Assembly (NCBI RefSeq): GCF_006658505.1
Contig: NZ_VFUZ01000029.1
Location: 1 to 61,854 of the forward strand
Direction of reading: 5' to 3'
DNA length: 61,854 bases
From: Mesorhizobium sp. B2-4-15
GTDB taxonomy: Bacteria > Pseudomonadota > Alphaproteobacteria > Rhizobiales > Rhizobiaceae
Below, piece after piece: positions 41,846 through 50,339 of the stretch. The position numbers and the translations under genes were made by a program. Each line of letters opens with the position of its first letter. The first letter of the stretch is position 1. The notes under the pieces are model-generated. The model worked only from the letters and a program-made list of their open reading frames with translations. It had not been told where the DNA came from and did no database searches.

Positions 41846-42172
41846 ATGAGCATGCGTGGCGTTCAATTGTTCACCAAAGCGACCACGCGGGATCACCTAT
41901 CCGATGGTCCCGCGAAGAGCGAAGACATCGCCAAAGGAATTTCGAGCGCGGCGGAGAAAGTTACAACTCCAAACACCACGGTCCCGCCAGTCGAAAACGA
42001 CTTAACGCGCAACGACATCGGGGACTCTAAGGGGGATCACAAAAAGATCCACCCAATCGTGGCAATCTTCGACAGTGATTTTTTCCCCATCCTGCTCCTC
42101 CTTGCTATTTATACCCTCGCTGTATTCGCCGCGACGTTCGCCCTGTTTCTTTGGTGGATAGGCATACTATAG
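41846..42172 (+). CDS. Hypothetical protein with one C-terminal membrane helix
   Basis: A 108-residue protein with a polar, Thr/Asn-rich N-terminal 75 residues and a single hydrophobic helix at the end (FPILLLLAIYTLAVFAATFA, then LFLWWIGIL). No family is recognised. The ATG at 41846 is preceded by AGAAG. Base composition is lower in GC than its neighbours. It lies between the duplicated cdd/arsC ends, so it probably arrived with that insertion. Confidence 0.5.
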   Translation: MSMRGVQLFTKATTRDHLSDGPAKSEDIAKGISSAAEKVTTPNTTVPPVENDLTRNDIGDSKGDHKKIHPIVAIFDSDFFPILLLLAIYTLAVFAATFALFLWWIGIL

Positions 42173-42242
42173 GCGTGATCGAGCACGCGATCCGGAGTCC
42201 TGGAACAGGCACCCGCCTCCGCACCGGGCGGGAGATTTAGTA

Positions 42243-42839
42243 TCATCCCTTGTGTTCGAACACTGCCCCGTAGTGATACGGCGGTAGATCAACCATTCGC
42301 AAAAGCCGGAAACCATCAGCCTCCAAAACCGCCACCACCGCTTCGGGTGACATGCGCATCTCTGTCCTGGGGCCGCGCGGCTTGCCGAGCACGGTCGTCT
42401 GCTCTCGCGGCCGCTGATGCCAATTGACGAGCGCAAACAGACCGCGCGGCTTGAGCACACGGGCCACGACTTTGATAAGGGCCGGCTGATCGGGCACGCC
42501 GTGGAAGGTGTTGGCCATCAGCACAAAATCGATTTTTTCAGGCACAAGTTCCGCAACATCGCTGGCATCCGCAACAATCCATTCCAGGACCGAAACGCCG
42601 CGCCGCTTCACTTCGGCCTTGGCCGCCACGATCATGTCCGGGTCGAGGTCGAGCGCGTAAACGCGGCCACCGACGATTTTCGCAAGCGGAGCGGTGAAAT
42701 AGCCGTCGCCGCAGCACAGATCGAGTGCCGTCATGCCGGGCTCGATACCCAACGACAGCAAAAGACCCGACGGCTCTGGCCAAAGCACCTCCCACCAATC
42801 TCGGTCAGGCATGGAGGTGGCGGGAAACATTCCAGTCAT
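42243..42839 (-). CDS. Class I SAM-dependent methyltransferase
   Basis: A 198-residue methyltransferase: motif I TALDLCCGDGYFTAPLAKIV near 38, acidic DLDPDMI near 64, motif II DFVLMANTFHGV near 104 and the post-motif LKPRGLFALVNWHQ near 130. It may act on a small molecule. It lies beside the arsenic operon, but lacks the Cys triad of ArsM arsenite methyltransferases, so arsenic methylation is unlikely. It lies within the segment bounded by duplicated cdd/arsC ends. Confidence 0.8.
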   Translation of the reverse strand: MTGMFPATSMPDRDWWEVLWPEPSGLLLSLGIEPGMTALDLCCGDGYFTAPLAKIVGGRVYALDLDPDMIVAAKAEVKRRGVSVLEWIVADASDVAELVPEKIDFVLMANTFHGVPDQPALIKVVARVLKPRGLFALVNWHQRPREQTTVLGKPRGPRTEMRMSPEAVVAVLEADGFRLLRMVDLPPYHYGAVFEHKG

Positions 42840-42916
42840 CGGGCGGAAGCTTTTGAATTGTGCTGTGGGGCAGTGTCGACCGGCGAGCCGCCAAAGGCAA
42901 TGCCGCCGTTGGCGAT

Positions 42917-42941
42917 GGCATCGACTGGCGCAAGTTCCGAG
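42917..42941 (+). repeat. Second copy of the cdd 3' end
   Basis: GGCATCGACTGGCGCAAGTT against GGCATCGACCCGCGCAAGTT at 41591-41610, continuing to 22 of 25 identical bases. It lies next to the intact arsC 3' end, the mirror arrangement of 41591-41698. Confidence 0.5.
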
Positions 42942-42959
42942 ACCGGCCGAAATAGGGAC

Positions 42960-43382
42960 TCAGACAACCCGCTTGCCGCCGGCGTCGACGACGATCTCGC
43001 CGTCCTCCTTGGTGAACGGGCCGATGTCGGGGTTGGGCAGGAAATCGAGCACCGCCTCGGACGGCCGGGCCAGGACGACGCCGAGCGGGCTGACCACGAT
43101 CGGCCGGTTGATCAGGATCGGGTGCGCCAGCATGAAATCGAGGATCTCGTCGTCGCTCCACTTGGGATCGCCAAGGCCGAGTTCGGCATAAGGCGTGCCC
43201 TTCTCGCGCAACAGCTCGCGTGGCGTCATCGCCATCGCCTCGATCAGTTCAACGAGCCTGCCGCGCGACGGCGGCGTCTTCAGATACTCGATCACCTGCG
43301 GCTCCTCGCCGGACTGGCGGATGATCGCCAGCGTGTTGCGCGACGTGCCGCAAGCAGGGTTGTGATAGATGGTGATGGTCAT
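42960..43382 (-). CDS. arsC: Arsenate reductase (glutaredoxin type)
   Basis: A 140-residue ArsC of the R773/Spx fold: ITIYHNPACGTSRNTLAII near 3 with the catalytic Cys, LKTPPSRGRLVELIEAM near 34, and the active-site arginines in LINRPIVV near 92 and ARPSEAVLDFLP near 105. It reduces arsenate to arsenite using glutaredoxin. The ATG overlaps the aqpS stop by four bases. It is the last gene of arsR-aqpS-arsC. A fragment of its 3' end is duplicated at 41636. Confidence 0.93.
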   Translation of the reverse strand: MTITIYHNPACGTSRNTLAIIRQSGEEPQVIEYLKTPPSRGRLVELIEAMAMTPRELLREKGTPYAELGLGDPKWSDDEILDFMLAHPILINRPIVVSPLGVVLARPSEAVLDFLPNPDIGPFTKEDGEIVVDAGGKRVV

Positions 43383-44065
43383 GGCGCGGCTTTCATTCGG
43401 GTAAGGGTCCTGGGGTCGGCCAGCAGCCAGCCTGCCAGCGGCAGCGCAAGCAGCGCACCTGCCAATTCCGCGGCTATGAAGGCCGGGACATCGGATGGTC
43501 GGATTCCGGCAAACGTATTCGAGAAGGCGCGGGCGATGGCCACCGCCGGATTGGCGAACGAGGTCGAGGCCGTGAACCAGTAGGCGGCGGTGATGTAGAG
43601 CCCGACCAGCCAGGGGATGGCGTCGTTGCGGAAGCGCAGGCCGGCAAGGACGGTGAAGACCAGGCCGAAGGTCGCGACCAGTTCGGCCAGCCACTGCCCC
43701 TGCCCGCTTCGCACCGTTGTCGAAATCTCCAGCAATGGCAGTTCGAACATGGCATGCGCCACCAGTGTACCGACGAGGCCGCCGAGGACCTGCACGGCGA
43801 CGTAAGCCAGCGCCGCGACCCAGTCGATTTCGCGCCGCAGCGCAAAAACCAGCGTGACCGCCGGGTTGAAATGGGCGCCGGAGACCGGTCCCAGCATTGC
43901 GATAAGCACCACCAGCATGGCGCCGGTCGGCATCGTGTTGCCAAGCAGCGAAAGTGCGGCGTCACCAGTCAGCCTACTGGCCATGATGCCCGAGCCGACC
44001 ACCGTGGCAACCAGCATGGCGGTGCCCAGCGCCTCGGCCGCGAGACGGCGTCGAAGGTCGGTCAT
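43379..44065 (-). CDS. aqpS: Aquaglyceroporin, arsenite channel AqpS-like
   Basis: A 228-residue MIP channel with six helices and two Asn-Pro-Ala loops (GAHFNPAVTLVF near 65 and SFANPAVAIARAF near 168). In Sinorhizobium the aqpS gene takes the place of an arsenite pump in the ars operon: ArsC makes arsenite, which leaves through the channel. The ATG at 44065 follows GAGGTGGGAG; a GTG at 44074 is the alternative. It lies between arsR and arsC. Confidence 0.92.
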   Translation of the reverse strand: MTDLRRRLAAEALGTAMLVATVVGSGIMASRLTGDAALSLLGNTMPTGAMLVVLIAMLGPVSGAHFNPAVTLVFALRREIDWVAALAYVAVQVLGGLVGTLVAHAMFELPLLEISTTVRSGQGQWLAELVATFGLVFTVLAGLRFRNDAIPWLVGLYITAAYWFTASTSFANPAVAIARAFSNTFAGIRPSDVPAFIAAELAGALLALPLAGWLLADPRTLTRMKAAP

Positions 44066-44075
44066 GGCTCCCACC

Positions 44076-44411
44076 TCAACATTCGCAGGTCACGGCCTGG
44101 ATGATCGGCTGGCAAAGCTCCGGCTTGCCGTTGCAGCAATCCTCCATCAGATAGGCCAGAAGGTCGCGAAACCCGGTCATGTCAGCCGTATAGCGGATGC
44201 TGCGCCCCTCGCGCTCGGCATGCACCAGCCCGGCCTGACCCAGGACCTTCAAATGCGCCGACATGGTGTTCTGCACCGCGCCCAGCCGCGTGGCGATCTC
44301 CCCTGCCGGCGCACCCTCGGGCCCGGCGCGGACCAACAGCCGGAATGCCTCCAGCCTTGTTTCCTGGCCGAGCGCGGCGAGCGCCAGCAATGCCGCTGTC
44401 TTGTCCATCAA
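44076..44411 (-). CDS. arsR: ArsR-family arsenic-responsive repressor
   Basis: A 111-residue winged-helix repressor (LAALGQETRLEAFRLLV near 12, NTMSAHLKVLGQAGLVHAER near 49). The C-terminal cysteines (EDCCNGKPELC near 90 and CEC at the end) form a likely As(III) site of the type that differs from E. coli ArsR. It is the first gene of the ars operon and presumably autoregulates it. The start is one of two adjacent ATG codons. Confidence 0.92.
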   Translation of the reverse strand: MMDKTAALLALAALGQETRLEAFRLLVRAGPEGAPAGEIATRLGAVQNTMSAHLKVLGQAGLVHAEREGRSIRYTADMTGFRDLLAYLMEDCCNGKPELCQPIIQAVTCEC

Positions 44412-44469
44412 TCCATTTATCCAGATTTATGGATTAATCGCAGCGGATCATGACAAGCCTGTGACAGCC

Positions 44470-46383
44470 TCACGGCTTGCGCGTGGAACCGGTCGAGCGC
44501 GGCTCGCTGAGATGCGGGCGCCAGCCATGCACGCGGTCCCGCCCAGCGGCCTTGGCGCCGTACAGCGCCTCGTCGGCGCGCCTGACGAGATCGGCGATCT
44601 CGATCGCCGCGCCGCCGTCGAGGGTGCCGACCCCGATGCTGACGGTGACGATGCCCTTTTCGCTGCCGGCATGGGCGAGCCCGAGGTCGCGCACCTTGCT
44701 CCTCAGGGTTTCGGCAATGACGAAGGCGCCTCTCGCGCCGGTTTCAGGCAGGATGAGCGCGAACTCCTCGCCGCCATAGCGGGCTGCCGCGTCGGCCGGA
44801 CGGCGGGCCGTCGCCTCGATGCAGCGGCTGACGGCGCGCAGGCATTCGTCACCCGCCGGATGGCCGTAATGGTCGTTGAACGGCTTGAACCAGTCGACGT
44901 CGATAAGGAGCAGGCTGAGCGGCGTCGCTTTGCGTCGGCCGCGGGCGAATTCGCGCGCCAGCGCTTCGTCGAAGGCCCGCCGCGTCATGAGCTCGGTCAG
45001 CCCGTCGCGATGCGCCAAAAGGTTCAGCTTCTCGTTGGCCATCAGCAATTCAGCCTCGACCTGCTTGGCCTCGGTGATGTCGGAAAACACGCTGAGGCTT
45101 CCGCCATCCCCGGTCGGCCGGGTCCGCACATCCAGCCAGCGCCCGTCGGCGAGCCGCACCTGGCGGTGGCTGGCAAGCGGCTGCGAGGCCATCACGTCGG
45201 CGATCCAGTCCTCGACCGCCTCCGGCGGCGTGATCCCTTCGCCGCGCGCCGCCGAGGCACGCAGAATATCGCGGTAGTCGGCACCGGGCACCCTGATGTC
45301 GGCCGTCTTCGGAAACATGGCGCGGTACCGGGCGTTGCACAGCACCAGCCTGCCGTCGGGGTCGAACATCACCAGGCCATCGGCCATGTGCGTCAACGCG
45401 TCTCCGAGCCTCGCCTGGCTTTCCGCCAGTTCGCTCTCCAGTTGCTTGCGCATGGTGATGTCGCGGTTGTGCGTGATCAGCCCGACGACCGCCCCGGTCT
45501 TGTCGCGAAACGGCGCCTTCAGGGTCGCCAGCCAGCCCTCGGTGCCGTCCGCGTGGTGCAGGCGCTGTTCGATGGTGGAGGAGACGCCGGACGCCAGCAC
45601 GGCAAGCTCGTCCTCGCGGAATTCCTGCGCCGTTTCGCGCGGATAGAAATCGAAATCCGTCTTGCCGATCAGCGCCTTGGCGTCAGGCGCATGCATCAGC
45701 TCGGCCGTTGCCGGGTTGGCGATGATGAACCGCCCGTCGAGGTCCTTGACGTTGAGGCAGTCGGGCAAGGTCTCCACCACGGCCTTGAAGATGCGCCTGG
45801 ACTGCAACGCTTCGAGACGACGCCGCTCCTGGTGGAGCGCAAGCCCCGACATCGCCACGGAGACGAAGATGAGCAGGGTGGAAGGCAGCGCCACCTCCGG
45901 CAGAACGGTCTGCAGGACGGCTCGCGGCAGGACGGAAAGGCCAAGCAGCGATCCGGCCGCGGCCGCCGCGCCAAGGATTATGATATCGGCCATGGCGGGC
46001 GGGCGGCCTCTGAGGGCAAGGTTGCCGGCAATGCCGATCAGCATGGTGGCCGCGATTCCGACCGCGCCGGCAAAGGCGCCGATGCCGCCTTCGAAAGTCC
46101 GGAACGCTCCGGCCATGATCCCGGCGACGATGCCCGCGACAGGGCCGCCGAAGAAGCCGGCAAGGCCGATCATCGTCGCCCTGAGATCGACCAGGACGCC
46201 CGGCTGCAACTGCATGGGGGTCAGCATCAGGATGATGGCGCCGGCGCCCATCAGCAGGCCGAAGGCCACCGCCTTCGCCATGGCCGGCCTGCGGTCCAGC
46301 CACACATGCGTGTGGATCCAGACCGAAACGAACATCGCGACGACCGCGAGATTGGCCAGCAATTCGGACCAGGGCGAACCCAT
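44470..46383 (-). CDS. Membrane diguanylate cyclase (5TM-PAS-PAS-GGDEF)
   Basis: A 637-residue protein. Residues 1-195 hold five to six membrane helices of the 5TM/LytS-like type (GLAGFFGGPVAGIVAGIMAG near 92). Two PAS domains follow (about 205-325 and 335-455; DCLNVKDLDGRFIIANPATA and DGLVMFDPDGRLVLCNARYR). The C-terminal GGDEF domain has the active RYGGEEFALILPE near 563. No EAL domain is present. It makes c-di-GMP in response to an envelope or redox signal. It stands alone between the ars operon and a LysR gene. Confidence 0.92.
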   Translation of the reverse strand: MGSPWSELLANLAVVAMFVSVWIHTHVWLDRRPAMAKAVAFGLLMGAGAIILMLTPMQLQPGVLVDLRATMIGLAGFFGGPVAGIVAGIMAGAFRTFEGGIGAFAGAVGIAATMLIGIAGNLALRGRPPAMADIIILGAAAAAGSLLGLSVLPRAVLQTVLPEVALPSTLLIFVSVAMSGLALHQERRRLEALQSRRIFKAVVETLPDCLNVKDLDGRFIIANPATAELMHAPDAKALIGKTDFDFYPRETAQEFREDELAVLASGVSSTIEQRLHHADGTEGWLATLKAPFRDKTGAVVGLITHNRDITMRKQLESELAESQARLGDALTHMADGLVMFDPDGRLVLCNARYRAMFPKTADIRVPGADYRDILRASAARGEGITPPEAVEDWIADVMASQPLASHRQVRLADGRWLDVRTRPTGDGGSLSVFSDITEAKQVEAELLMANEKLNLLAHRDGLTELMTRRAFDEALAREFARGRRKATPLSLLLIDVDWFKPFNDHYGHPAGDECLRAVSRCIEATARRPADAAARYGGEEFALILPETGARGAFVIAETLRSKVRDLGLAHAGSEKGIVTVSIGVGTLDGGAAIEIADLVRRADEALYGAKAAGRDRVHGWRPHLSEPRSTGSTRKP

Positions 46384-46515
46384 CGCGCGCCTTTCCTCTC
46401 ACCGGGCTTTCGCCGTATCGCCTCCTCGATAGACCCTCAATGACAACAAAGTGTTACATCGGGGTATTTGACCTCCGGCGGAAGAGACAAGCATGCGGCG
46501 GCATGCCCGTGGGCT

Positions 46516-47421
46516 TCACCCCCATCGCATCGTGCCGACGAAATCGATGAAGGCGCGCAGCGGCGCCGGGATCAGGCGGCGGCCGGGATAGTAGAGGAAC
46601 GGGCCTGAAAACTCCTGCCACCAGGGCTCCAGCACCGGTTCCAGCCTGCCGTCGTCGAAATAGGGGCGCAGCCAGTCCTCGAACAGCGAGACGATGCCGC
46701 CGCCGGCGACCGCCACCTCGAGCGCGAGCGTCATCGCGGTGCCGGTGCTGACCAGCAGCGGGCCGGTCGGATCGACGCTCACCACCTCGCCGTCGCGCTC
46801 GAACTCCCAGGGCGGCATGACGCCGCTGGCGAAGCGGCCGCGCAGGCAGGCGTGATCGAGCAGGTCGCGCGGATGGCCGGGCCGGCCGTGCCGGTCGAGA
46901 TAGGCTGGCGCGGCGGCGGTGGCGAACCGCTGCCGGCGCGGGCCGATCGGCACGGCGATCATGTCCTGCTCCAGCCGCTCGTCATAGCGGATGCCGGCAT
47001 CGCAGCCACTCGCCAGTATGTCGACGAAACTGTCCTCGGCGGTCACTTCCAGCCGAATGTCGGGATAGACGGCGAGGAAGGGCGGCAACAGGCGCGGCAA
47101 TACCAGTTTCGCGGCAACGATCGGCACGTTGAGCCGCAGCGTGCCGGCCGCTCGGCCGCGAAAGCCGTTGACCACGTCGAGCGCCGCCTCGACCTCGCCG
47201 AGTGCCGGGCCGAGCCGCTCGAGCAGCCGCGCGCCGGCCTCGGTGGGCGCGACGCTGCGCGTGGTGCGGTTGAGGAGCCGCACGCCGAGCCCGCTCTCCA
47301 GCCGCCGCACCGTCTCGCTGAGGCTGGAAGCGCTGACGCCGCTCACCCGGGCCGCTTCGCGAAAGCCGCCGGCGCGGGCCACCGCCATGAACGCCTGGAG
47401 GTCACCGAGATTCGCCGCCAT
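46516..47421 (-). CDS. LysR-family regulator
   Basis: A 301-residue LTTR. The N-terminal HTH (LQAFMAVARAGGFREAARVS, then SASSLSETVRRLESGLGVRL) is followed by the periplasmic-binding-like effector domain from about 90. It diverges from an aldo/keto reductase gene, and an inverted repeat of LysR type lies in between at 47452-47470. It most likely regulates that reductase. Confidence 0.9.
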   Translation of the reverse strand: MAANLGDLQAFMAVARAGGFREAARVSGVSASSLSETVRRLESGLGVRLLNRTTRSVAPTEAGARLLERLGPALGEVEAALDVVNGFRGRAAGTLRLNVPIVAAKLVLPRLLPPFLAVYPDIRLEVTAEDSFVDILASGCDAGIRYDERLEQDMIAVPIGPRRQRFATAAAPAYLDRHGRPGHPRDLLDHACLRGRFASGVMPPWEFERDGEVVSVDPTGPLLVSTGTAMTLALEVAVAGGGIVSLFEDWLRPYFDDGRLEPVLEPWWQEFSGPFLYYPGRRLIPAPLRAFIDFVGTMRWG

Positions 47422-47451
47422 TGTTCGCTCTTCCGCACAGGGTGTACCGAT

Positions 47452-47470
47452 TGCACCATATTATCGTGCA
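47452..47470. promoter_or_regulatory. LysR-type operator, inverted repeat
   Basis: TGCAC-N9-GTGCA lies between the divergent LysR and aldo/keto reductase genes, of the T-N11-A kind bound by LysR proteins. Confidence 0.6.
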
Positions 47471-47515
47471 GATGCTCGAAGTCTATATTGGGCCGATCCA
47501 GAAGGAGATGAGACC

Positions 47516-48397
47516 ATGACCGACATCAGCAAGGCCGGAACCTTCCAACTCGGCGACCGCATCGTGAAGCGCCTGGGCTACGGCGCCATGCAACTGGCTG
47601 GACCCGGCGTGTTCGGCCCGCCGAAGGACCGCGATGCGGCACTCGCCGTGCTGCGCGAGGCGATCGAAAGCGGCGTCGATCATATCGACACATCGGATTT
47701 CTACGGCCCGCACGTCACCAACCAGATCATCCGCGAGGCGCTGCACCCCTACCCCGCCAACCTCACCATCGTCACCAAGGTCGGCGCCCGGCGCGACGAC
47801 AAGGGCGCGTGGGTTCCGGCCTTCGCGCCGGAAGAGCTCAGGCAGGCGGTGCACGATAACATGCGCAATCTCGGCCTCGATGCGCTCGATATCGTCAACT
47901 TCCGCCGTCATGACGGCCTCCATGAACCATCCGAAGGCTCGATCGCGAAGGAAGTGACGGTTCTTGCCGAGTTGCAGCGGCAGGGCCTGGTCAAGCACAT
48001 AGGTCTGAGCAACGTCACCCTTGCCCAGGTCGAGGAGGCGCGCCGCATAGTCCCGATCGTGTGCGTGCAGAACCTTTACAACATCGCGCACCGCAATGAC
48101 GACGCGCTGATCGATGCTCTTGCTGCCGACGGCATCGCCTACGTTCCGTTCTTCCCGCTCGGCGGCTTCACGCCGCTGCAGTCGGACACGCTGGCCAATG
48201 TCGCCCGCAAACTCGGCGCGACGCCGATGCAGGTGGCGCTCGCCTGGCTGCTACGCCGCGCGCCCAACATCCTGCTCATCCCCGGCACCTCCTCGGTCGG
48301 CCATCTCCGCGAAAACCTGGCGGCCGCGGACCTCGACCTGCCGGCCGACGCGCTCGCCGTGCTGAACGGCATCGCGAACGAGAAGGCAGCCGCCTGA
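47516..48397 (+). CDS. Aldo/keto reductase
   Basis: A 293-residue AKR barrel: RLGYGAMQLAGPGVFGP near 22, the catalytic Asp and Tyr in HIDTSDFYGPHV near 60, the Lys in TIVTKVGARRDD near 87 and the C-terminal NADPH loop IPGTSSVGHLREN near 260. The ATG at 47516 follows AAGGAGA. It reduces an aldehyde or ketone, substrate unknown. It is regulated by the divergent LysR protein, by context. Confidence 0.88.
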   Translation: MTDISKAGTFQLGDRIVKRLGYGAMQLAGPGVFGPPKDRDAALAVLREAIESGVDHIDTSDFYGPHVTNQIIREALHPYPANLTIVTKVGARRDDKGAWVPAFAPEELRQAVHDNMRNLGLDALDIVNFRRHDGLHEPSEGSIAKEVTVLAELQRQGLVKHIGLSNVTLAQVEEARRIVPIVCVQNLYNIAHRNDDALIDALAADGIAYVPFFPLGGFTPLQSDTLANVARKLGATPMQVALAWLLRRAPNILLIPGTSSVGHLRENLAAADLDLPADALAVLNGIANEKAAA

Positions 48398-48502
48398 AGC
48401 AATGCGACCCGCCTTCTCCCTTGCCGGGAGAAGGCGAGGCCATGTCTTGCACACGCCTCGCCGCTCATGCCATCAGTCGGCCAACCAACACCGGCGATCG
48501 GC

Positions 48503-49258
48503 ATGGCACGACGAGGAACACCAAACAGCGGCGGGCGACCCGCCCCGCCGGGCGTCAGCCTGAACCGCGCGCTCTCAAAGCTTGGTCTGTGCTCACGCAC
48601 GCAGGCGCAGGTGCTGATCGCCGAAGGCCGTGTGCGCATCGGCGGCAAGGTGGTGCGCGATGCCGAGCAGCGCGTGGACATGAACCGCGACAAGATCAGC
48701 GTCGATGGCGAAGAGGTCGTCGCCGAGCGCAAGGTCTATCTGATGCTGAACAAGCCGCGCGGGCTGGTCACTACCCGTGACGACCCGCAGCAGCGCGAGA
48801 CCGTCTATGCCTGCCTGGAAGGGCTCGACCTGCCCTTCGTCTCTCCCGTCGGCCGTCTCGACAAGGCGAGCGAAGGCCTGCTCCTGATGACCAACGACAC
48901 CCGCTTCGCCAACCGGCTCATGGACCCGGCCTCGCATCTGCCAAAGACCTATCACGTGCAGGTCGGCATGGTGCCGGATAAAGCGATGCTGGAGGCGCTG
49001 CGCGCGGGGGTGACCGTCGACGGCGAGACCCTGACGGCAAGCTCGATCGCGTTTTTGCGCAGCGGCGGCCGCACCGCCTGGCTGGAGATCGTGCTCGACG
49101 AAGGCAAAAACCGACACATCCGCCGCCTGCTGTCAGCGCACGCCATCGAGGTCAAGCGCCTCATCCGCATCGCCATCGGCCGGCTGCAGTTGGGCGACCT
49201 CGCCAAGGGCACGGCGCGGCATCTGACGCCGGAGGAACTGGCGCTGGTAAGTGGGTGA
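48503..49258 (+). CDS. Ribosomal-type pseudouridine synthase (RsuA/RluB/E/F family)
   Basis: A 251-residue protein. An S4 RNA-binding domain occupies about 18-65 (SLNRALSKLGLCSRTQAQVL, then AEGRVRIGGKVV). The catalytic domain follows, with the family motif PVGRLDKASEGLLLMTND near 112 (catalytic Asp) and EGKNRHIRRLL near 201. It isomerises uridine in rRNA or tRNA. The ATG at 48503 is used; an in-frame ATG at 48467 adds 12 residues. A hairpin repeat arm lies at about 48410-48432 upstream. Confidence 0.9.
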   Translation: MARRGTPNSGGRPAPPGVSLNRALSKLGLCSRTQAQVLIAEGRVRIGGKVVRDAEQRVDMNRDKISVDGEEVVAERKVYLMLNKPRGLVTTRDDPQQRETVYACLEGLDLPFVSPVGRLDKASEGLLLMTNDTRFANRLMDPASHLPKTYHVQVGMVPDKAMLEALRAGVTVDGETLTASSIAFLRSGGRTAWLEIVLDEGKNRHIRRLLSAHAIEVKRLIRIAIGRLQLGDLAKGTARHLTPEELALVSG

Positions 49259-49278
49259 ACAAGCCTCCTCCGCCAGGC

Positions 49279-49342
49279 CGGAATTGCGTTAAAACAAGGG
49301 GATGGAGCGATTCGGCGTTCCATGAAACGATGAACCGCTCCT
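49279..49342 (-). repeat. Palindromic repeat copy 4 (first module)
   Basis: On the minus strand: GGAGCGGTTCATCGTTTCAT, then GGAACGCCGAATCGCTCC, matching the first half of the repeat at 14717-14755, followed by ACGCAATTCCGG. It is intergenic and close to the end of the pseudouridine synthase gene. Confidence 0.65.
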
Positions 49343-49349
49343 GGTCAAA

Positions 49350-49619
49350 TCAGGCCTTGTTGGTGATCCACATGGTGGGCGCGCCAACCACGCCGGCGCT
49401 CGCCATCGCTTCTTTCAATTTTGGATTTTCGATGAAGGCGCGCGCGTCGGCGGCATTGGCGAAATCATGGGTCACGGTGACGTCGTTGGGATCGTCCGCC
49501 GCCTGGTAGACGCTCTCCGCCTTCACGCCGCTGGCCTTCTGAACCGGGGCGAACGCGTCATAGACCTTGCGCCATGCCTTGTAATCGGACACGGCATGTC
49601 TCACGAACAGTGTCGTCAT
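49350..49619 (-). CDS. Small ABM-like (antibiotic biosynthesis monooxygenase fold) protein
   Basis: An 89-residue protein with a ferredoxin-like pattern: TTLFVRHAVSDYKAWRKVYD, then FAPVQKASGV, DPNDVTVTHDFANAADAR and FIENPKLKEAM. Such dimeric alpha-beta-barrel proteins bind small molecules; many are annotated as cyclases or monooxygenases without proof. The ATG at 49619 is placed seven bases after AAGGA. No partner gene is evident. Confidence 0.6.
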   Translation of the reverse strand: MTTLFVRHAVSDYKAWRKVYDAFAPVQKASGVKAESVYQAADDPNDVTVTHDFANAADARAFIENPKLKEAMASAGVVGAPTMWITNKA

Positions 49620-49822
49620 CATCCATTCCTTCCAGGCTGTTGTTGAAGTTGCGCCCAAGCGATCGGTGATGGGCCCTCCAGTCTATTGCCTCAATCCTGG
49701 CTTTGGCAAACAGGCGAATGAATGACAGCCGCACCGGCTCCTGACGGAAAGGTGTCAGGAGGACTGGCCTATAGATCGGCCGGGAAGCCCGTCGCGGCTT
49801 CAGCGATCAAGGAGCCAATGCG

Positions 49823-50224
49823 ATGAATTTCGTCTCTGTCCGCATCATCACCTCGGATGTTCAGCGCCTCGTGCGCTTTTACGGCGAGATCACCGGCATG
49901 CCCGTGACGGTGTATACCGAAGACTTCGCCGAACTGGCGACGCCGGCCTGCACGCTGGCGATCGGCAGCACGCGCACCTTGATGCTGTTCGGCGGCGACA
50001 TCGCCCGCCCCGCCGACAACCACACCGCCATCATCGAATTCCGCGTCGGCGACGTCGATGCCGAGTTCGCCCGCCTGTCGGACGTCATCAAGGCCACGAC
50101 CGTGCAGGAGCCGACCACCATGCCCTGGGGCAACCGCTCGCTGCTGTTTCGCGATCCCGACGGCAATCTGGTGAATTTCTTCACGCCCGTGACCGCCGAG
50201 GCGATCCGGAAGTTCGACAGATAG
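49823..50224 (+). CDS. VOC (glyoxalase/bleomycin-resistance) family protein
   Basis: A 133-residue protein of the vicinal-oxygen-chelate fold: FVSVRIITSDVQRLVRFYGE at the start, a central IIEFRVGDVDAEFARL and SLLFRDPDGNLVNFF near 108 with the typical terminal Glu replaced. Metal ligands are only partly evident. It may be a small-molecule-binding or resistance protein. It stands alone. Confidence 0.8.
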   Translation: MNFVSVRIITSDVQRLVRFYGEITGMPVTVYTEDFAELATPACTLAIGSTRTLMLFGGDIARPADNHTAIIEFRVGDVDAEFARLSDVIKATTVQEPTTMPWGNRSLLFRDPDGNLVNFFTPVTAEAIRKFDR

Positions 50225-50339
50225 AGGCATTTGGAATTGGCCGTAGCCTTCCAGCGTCGTCAGCCCAGGGCGAAGCAGGAGCTACGCTCCTTGCTCCGCC
50301 CGCCGATGACAAAGCATGTGTCCGTGTCGATCCGGTGCC

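Noticed and set aside
42243..42839. Arsenite methyltransferase (ArsM) reading of the methyltransferase beside the ars operon
   Set aside because: The cysteine residues needed to bind arsenite are missing and the gene lies in a separately inserted segment.
44263..46443. A 726-codon plus-strand frame opposite arsR and the GGDEF gene
   Set aside because: Antisense to clear GGDEF/PAS motifs; no domain of its own.
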